From Podaxis mareebaensis (taxonomy: Eukaryota; Basidiomycota; Agaricomycetes; Agaricales; Agaricaceae), in the NCBI GenBank assembly GCA_018524725.1, contig JAEUWP010000077.1:1-64000 (forward strand): a stretch of 64,000 bases of DNA, in the 5' to 3' direction. Positions 58,638 through 64,000 of the stretch are shown here, piece by piece. A program made the position numbers and the translations under genes. The notes beneath the pieces are model-generated. The model was not told where the DNA came from. It searched no databases and worked only from the letters and a program-made list of their open reading frames with translations. Positions within the stretch are counted from its first letter, which is position 1; each line of letters opens with the position of its first letter.

Positions 58638-60965
58638 ATGTTAGGATCTTTAGCGGACCTTTATTTGTATCTCGTTGTTGCTTTATCTGTTTCTACTGTT
58701 GCAAGCGCGTCACCTTGGCCTACTTGGACGCGCCTGGCAACTCATGGTAGGCACCTTCAACGACGACGTGTCAAAGTTCAGCCATACTTTCCTAAGTCGA
58801 GCTACCAGGTGGGTGAACGACAAACACGTTGCATATGTGACTCTGGTCACTGATAACATAGTTCACGTTGATAGACTTACGGTTCGAACGGAGTCCCTCA
58901 TCATGCACGATCACTTGAGCGATCGGTGCACGAGGATGCCTTGGATTTTGTCAGGAAAACGATGGGCATCGAGAACGACAACCTCGACTACCGCTCGAGC
59001 TACGATGACGGGTATTCCAGCTACGCGTATATCAAGCTGTACCACGTGAGCATCCCTTTATTTCCTTCGATTTTTCGGCTCATTTCTCCTTTATTATGTA
59101 GAATGGTATTCCGTTTGTCAATTCCGTCGCCAATGTCGCCTATAAAGGAGAGAAGGTTGTGTCGTTCGGTCATTCGTTCATTGATATGAAGAAAGGTATG
59201 AAGAGACTGTCCTTGCCCACTGATCGATACGTGAATTTCCCCGCCCACAGCCATATTCCCTAGCAGTGTACCGACGATGGACTGGCCGCCGCTCATCCCT
59301 CAACTCGAAGAAGACCTAGATGCCAAGTTCAAGGATAAGCCACAAGGGCCTTATCTTGCTTGGTTTGCGATGGATGATGATAGTATAGCTCTGGTGCATG
59401 TTATCCAGTTCCAGGATACCAACAACGCAGTGTGGTTCGAAGCTTACATAGATGCACATTCCGGCAGAGTCGTCTCGGCCACCGACTTCGTTTCCGATGC
59501 TTCAGTAAGTCAATCGTTGCGCCCGTTAAAATCAATTGATAACCGGGCCGCAGTACACAGCAACTAACCTCCGGTCCCAGCCATCAGTGGGCGGGCCAAA
59601 ACTCGAAACCTTCACTGATCCTGCAGATCTCACTGTCTCCCCCGCTGGGTGGCATAGTCCAGAAGTAACAGATACCAGGCAAGATTCACCTGAAGCTCTA
59701 ATGACCAAGTTATCTAACAATCTCTAATAGCGGTAACAATTGCGCTGTCTTCTTCGATGACGGTTATTTCGCGAATGAGACTTCACCTGGACTCAACTTC
59801 AACACGAAGTATGACACAAGTCAACCGGTTAACTCTCGTAACAACCTCGACGCCGCGATGACGAACGTGTTCTATATCGCCAATATGATGCACGACTTTA
59901 GCTATCGCTATGGGTTCACCGAACGAGCCTCCAACTTCCAGTATGACAACTTCGGCAAAGGTGGCTTGGGTGAAGATCAAATCGTCATCCAAGTGGGAAA
60001 CACCACTATGATGAACAATGCGCAATTTTCCACCGGTCCTGAGTATGTTGCAAGCAATTTTTATGGATACATAATTGACACCAGTGACCGCAGCGGTGAA
60101 AATGGAGTGGCACAGTTCTTCTACTTCAACCTTACGAAGGAGCCCAGAGATAGCGCCATGGACAATAGCGTCATTATTCATGAGATTACTCATGGAATCT
60201 CCAACCGTATGACCGGAGGAGGCTCTGGTCGGTGCCTGCAAGCAAGAGAAGCGAGGGGAATGGGGGAAGGTTGGTCAGATATGATGGTGGAGTGAGTACA
60301 GTCTCTCATCTATTGTGCCTGGCACTGACGCAGTCAAATTCCAGCTGGATGTTCCAAACGTCTTCCAAAACAGTCGATATGGCTATAGGACCGTATGTCG
60401 CAGGAAACCCAAAGGGAATTCGCGAATACATTTACTCCACGGACTCCTCCATCAACCCTACTACCTATTCCAGAGTTGGCAACCTGGACGAGGAACATCG
60501 TGAGTACCCACATCATGCAAAACGGTATTTCTGCTCATCATTAACGCTACTTCCGGACAGAAATTGGAGAGATTTGGGCAAACATGCTCCATGGTGTTTA
60601 CGCGGATCTTGTTGCTGCTCACGGATATTCGGATGACGCCCTCACGAACCCGAACGGTTCAGGCGGCAACACAATATTTATGCATCTCATGATGGACGGT
60701 TGGGCACTCCAGCCATGCAACCCAACCTGTAAGTTATTATTAATCTACCTTGGTGTGCCTCGGGAGAGATTGATTGAATCGTTATCCAGTCACTGCAGCT
60801 CGTGATGCCATGATCCAAGCCGACGAAAACCGTTACGATGGGGTCAACCGCTGTCTCCTGTGGAGAGCATTTGCCAGGCGAGGCCTAGGCTATCGTGCTG
60901 ATGATACCTACAAGGATGATTTCCATGTTCCAGCTGATTGCTTAGACGACTACACCCCGCAGTGA
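58638..60965 (+). CDS. Fungalysin (M36) extracellular metallopeptidase, copy 2
   Basis: Nine exons (58638..58808, 58875..59045, 59102..59195, 59251..59504, 59554..59678, 59731..60291, 60345..60499, 60561..60728, 60790..60965) give 624 aa. The fifth intron uses a GC donor (AG|GCAAGA). Signal peptide MLGSLADLYLYLVVALSVSTVASA, FTP-like propeptide (NGIPFVNSVANVAY, WFEAYIDAHSGRVVSATDFV), catalytic HEITH at 422-426 and GMGEGWSD. C-terminus keeps the paired Cys segments (LQPCNPT, NRCLLWRAFA). Compared with copy 1, the central catalytic region is one 561-nt exon. Predicted secreted zinc endopeptidase. Confidence 0.9.
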
Positions 60966-61431
60966 GCTCCGATCCGTTTGTGACACCCGCGTCTTCCGAA
61001 CATCCGTCATTCACTCAATGGACATTAATAATATTCTCATCTGTTTGTTATTAGAATGGACAACTGTTATTTTGCCTTGTCCTTTCCGGGTTCCTGGGTT
61101 CTTGAGATACCTTTCTTATGGATGGCTTTTTGTGGCAACTTTCCATCGCGGACCCAAACCCTTAGCACACAGTTGACAGACGGATGTGTTTTGACCGCCC
61201 TTTCCTAGTTTCAGGTCTCAGCTGGCAGGATCGCCTTCGCATGCGCGCCAGCGTCCCTGGACATGACCAGAGCTGCAACTTGATTTACATGCCCCTCAAG
61301 TTGCATTCTCTCAATGAACGTCAGACGATCCCCAAGCATTCTTTTGGTCTCACAGCTTAGGAATGTTTTGGCAGCGAAAGCCATTTTTATATACCAATCC
61401 TGAGGTCAATTACAAGATTCGCGTGGTTCGC
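60966..61431. other. Intergenic between convergent genes
   Basis: Holds the 3' flanks of fungalysin 2 and the SF1 helicase. No other feature seen. Confidence 0.5.
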
Positions 61432-64000
61432 CTACTCGACCATTTGTGGGACAAAACCGACGTCAACCTCCACGCAAGCATCCAATGCCCTCTGCCATAA
61501 AGCATCCGTTGCCAACGTCCGCCTATCACCTACAATGATCAGAGCCAACTTAGCCCTTGTCCACATGACGTTCAACCTCCTCCTGTCCGACAGAAACCCA
61601 ATGTCACCATCTGCGTTGCTTCGAACAGTCGAGAAAATGATAATATCGCTTTCGCGACCCTGGAAAGAGTCGATAGTGGAAACGGTGATTGATCCAGGGA
61701 GACGCTGACGTAGATTCTGAACTTGTCTTGTATATGGAGTAAGGACGGTAAGAGAAATATCTCGGCCGCCATCTGCTTGATTTCCTTCTGGGCGGGTGGT
61801 AGTCAGGAGAGAGACGATATGTTCGACGAGATCAACTTGAGCAGCGTTGCTTTTTGACATACGACCCATGTCTTCTTCAGCGGAGCATTGAACGAATACC
61901 GAGGGGACGATACCGGTATCTCGGGGCCATGGAAACCTTGATTTAGCGAGTTCATCGAGGAAAGAAACATCAAATATGCTGGATCGCAATCTGCCCTCGT
62001 AGAACTCTCCACTCGGGAAGCGATTCAACCTTTCGGGACAGCGATACTGAACATCCAGCATCGTCTTCACAATGCCCTCGCCATCCTGTCGTGTGTAGAG
62101 CCGCTCTAGAAGCGAGACATCGTATTCTAGCGCTTCGGCCATCCTTCTAACCATTGGGCGGAGTTGAACACTAACCGTACGATAAATTTTCCATTTGTCA
62201 AGTTCAGATAGGAGCCTTACTGATCCCCAACCATGATCCCTTTTACGACACCTTTCACAAGTGGAATCAGAGCACACGGCTCCGTGACCTGTGACGCCTC
62301 GTCAATGAGCGCAACATCAAAATTAACCTTCCTCAATATTCCCAGCCCCGCTCCTGACAACGGCGTCAATTCGAATACCTACGGTGCATGACCAGCTAGG
62401 CACTGACCTGCACAGGTTGTGAACACGATCCTTGCAGCTTCCACACGTTGTTGAGCCTTCTTCAGGAGTCTGTTATTTTCGTTAACATCTCCACCGACTC
62501 TTGCGTCAATGGTATAGCCTTGCAAATCCCTATTGACCCTTGACTGATCTGTGGCTACTCGAAGTATTTCTTCCTCCCGAACAAGATTGTGCTCTTGGTT
62601 CAACCGAATGAAACGCTCAAGCACGTTGTCCACGGCTAGAAGGAGTGACTGGTGAGTTGAAGAATCCAACGTGCTTCAAATGCCTCACCATTATGAGTAG
62701 ACGCCGTCATCAATACCTTCTGCTCGCCATCTAGGGAGAAAAGCAGCCTCAAGATCTCTACGACGACAGTTGTCTTTCCCGTTCCTGAACAATGCAATCG
62801 GCAATATGTACTGGTTTGATAGAATTATATTTACCTGGAGGTCCCCATATCAAGCTCAAAGGCCCTTGAGTCGGAGACATTACCGCGGCCTTTTGGCTGT
62901 CGTTCAGATGATTACCGGGTTGAAACTCCACCTGAGAAACTTCCCTCGGATTAGCGCCGTAGTTGAGGTCTACGTCTCCAGTAATAAGAGGATAGAACGT
63001 GCAGCAGTTTTCTTTCTCTGTAAGGAGTTTCAGCAATGCGTCCATCATAGCTCGAGCGGTAGCTGCATGGAGGAGAGTGTGAGTATGAAATCGACGCTGA
63101 ATAACGACGAGACCCACCGACGCTGCCAGCCGTGTATAAATTCCAGTCCATCCTCTCCATCTCTGGAGGAGGTGGATGAAGTAATTGAATACTAAGCTCT
63201 CCTTTTCCAGCCTGGACTACCAGACCATCGAGGACTGGTATTGAGATCCACCTATTCTCCGGTTTGCTTGAAGCTTCCAAGCGAACATGAGAGTGTAATC
63301 TTGCACCGGTTCTAGCATCAACCCGAATCGCTGCTTTGACTGTCAAGTTCTCGGCAGTGGCCTGAGTCAGGCGAGTTTGCGTAGGAGGGGTCTTTTGTCG
63401 CCGTGGTCGACCGTCCCCATTACAAGGGCATTCATCTGCTGCTTCTTCTGCCGTATCAAAGGCAACTGCTAGCGCATGTTTGTATCCATATCGTAAAGCA
63501 ACATTCTCTTCCCCCTCCACCCGGCAATCGTTGAGGACGAGAAGCACCTCTTGTGCCAACTGTTGAGATCGAACAGATAGCGCTGCTAGCGACAGAAGAT
63601 CAAAGTAATCTGATAACCCGATGTGACGTATAGATCCCGATATCTTCTCCAAGCCAGCAAGAACTGCGATTTTGAGCTCGTTTGCTGAGCGAATCAATGC
63701 CCGCAGGACAGGGTAGGCAAGCTCTCGAAGTACTCCTTGAAGTGTGTTGGTGTCGGGATCCGGAGGGAACGCTTTGAGAAGAACAAAGACGAGAGGAGGA
63801 TGCCGTTCCACCCAAGTGGTCGCAGCGTTCTCGGGGAATGGTTCCCTTGAGGTGAGGTGTTGGAAGCTTAAGAAAAGTTCGTCTTCCGCATGATGTTCCA
63901 ACGCAACACGCAAGGCTAATTCCACACCCTCAATCGGGCGTCCGCGCAAGGACAAGCCGATAGTGGCTTGGTTGGGCTTCGGCGGAGAAGAAGGGTCATA
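61432..64000 (-). CDS. SF1 (Upf1-like) helicase, 5' end beyond the window
   Basis: Six exons in view (63118..>64000, 62835..63062, 62689..62784, 62408..62635, 62221..62353, 61432..62170); the frame is still open at the right edge, so the N-terminus is missing. Motifs: LNDSQKAAV, Walker A GPPGTGKTT split by an intron, TASTHNAVDNVLERF, Walker B LIDEASQ, MVGDHVQLRP, then the C-terminal RecA domain with SLLERLY, LTPYTRQVQNLRQRLP, STIDSFQGRESDIIIFSTVRSN and RRLNVMWTRAK. These are the AAA_11/AAA_12 signatures of the Upf1/SMUBP2/ZNFX1 group. A 5'-3' RNA or DNA helicase activity is expected; which subfamily cannot be told without the N-terminus. The upstream 300 residues are helical and unassigned. 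Confidence 0.85.

Noticed and set aside
1..64000. CRISPR array, prophage or bacterial operon
   Set aside because: No direct-repeat/spacer pattern, and the intron-rich genes and gene families are fungal.

Overview
The window reads as a filamentous basidiomycete chromosome, most likely an agaricomycete. Genes are dense in short introns (mostly 45-70 bp, GT..AG, one GC..AG), and several exons are tiny (4, 8-10, 13, 15, 18, 21 nt). The gene families are typical of that group: divergent tandem G-alpha subunits, a NACHT/WD40 STAND protein, tandem fungalysins, F-box proteins and an HGD-type kinase relative. All exon models below were built by eye from splice signals, phase and family motifs. There is no transcript evidence.

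Layout. 0.3-4.6 kb: a single-pass membrane protein, an intact ten-exon short-chain dehydrogenase and an Rrg7-like mitochondrial protein. 5.0-11.2 kb: two same-strand paralogous G-alpha genes with the same 17-exon plan; the downstream copy carries an in-frame TAG where its sister has Trp. 11.2-17.3 kb: gene-poor. 17.4-18.9 kb: F-box protein. 18.9-23.5 kb: gene-poor. 23.5-30.6 kb, minus strand: an ABCD-type peroxisomal half transporter, a pseudokinase-like gene and a decayed duplicate of the transporter's 3' half. 30.8 kb: intron-containing tRNA-Gln. 31.2-37.2 kb: a low-complexity Ser/Pro-rich protein and a RING+RRM protein. 37.2-40.1 kb: non-coding, with a long inverted repeat and a structured GC-rich block. 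40.1-42.5 kb: mitochondrial DEAD-box helicase. 43.5-50.0 kb: a WSC-like fragment, then a nine-exon STAND/NLR gene (helical N-terminus, NACHT, 12 near-identical WD40 repeats). 50.8-53.3 kb: F-box protein. 54.6-61.0 kb: two tandem fungalysin (M36) metallopeptidases with very different intron counts. 61.4 kb to the right edge: a Upf1-like SF1 helicase cut by the window end.

There are no operons. The functional themes are signalling (G-alpha pair, pseudokinase), organelle biology (ABCD transporter, Rrg7, DEAD-box), secreted proteolysis (fungalysins with signal peptides and FTP propeptides) and probable self/non-self recognition (NACHT-WD40). The most unusual observations are the conserved 4-nt micro-exon in both G-alpha genes, the Trp-to-TAG change that also creates an in-frame splice acceptor, the duplicated 13-nt exon cassette in the NLR gene, the Leu in the H-loop of the ABC transporter, and the loss of a block of introns in one fungalysin paralog.
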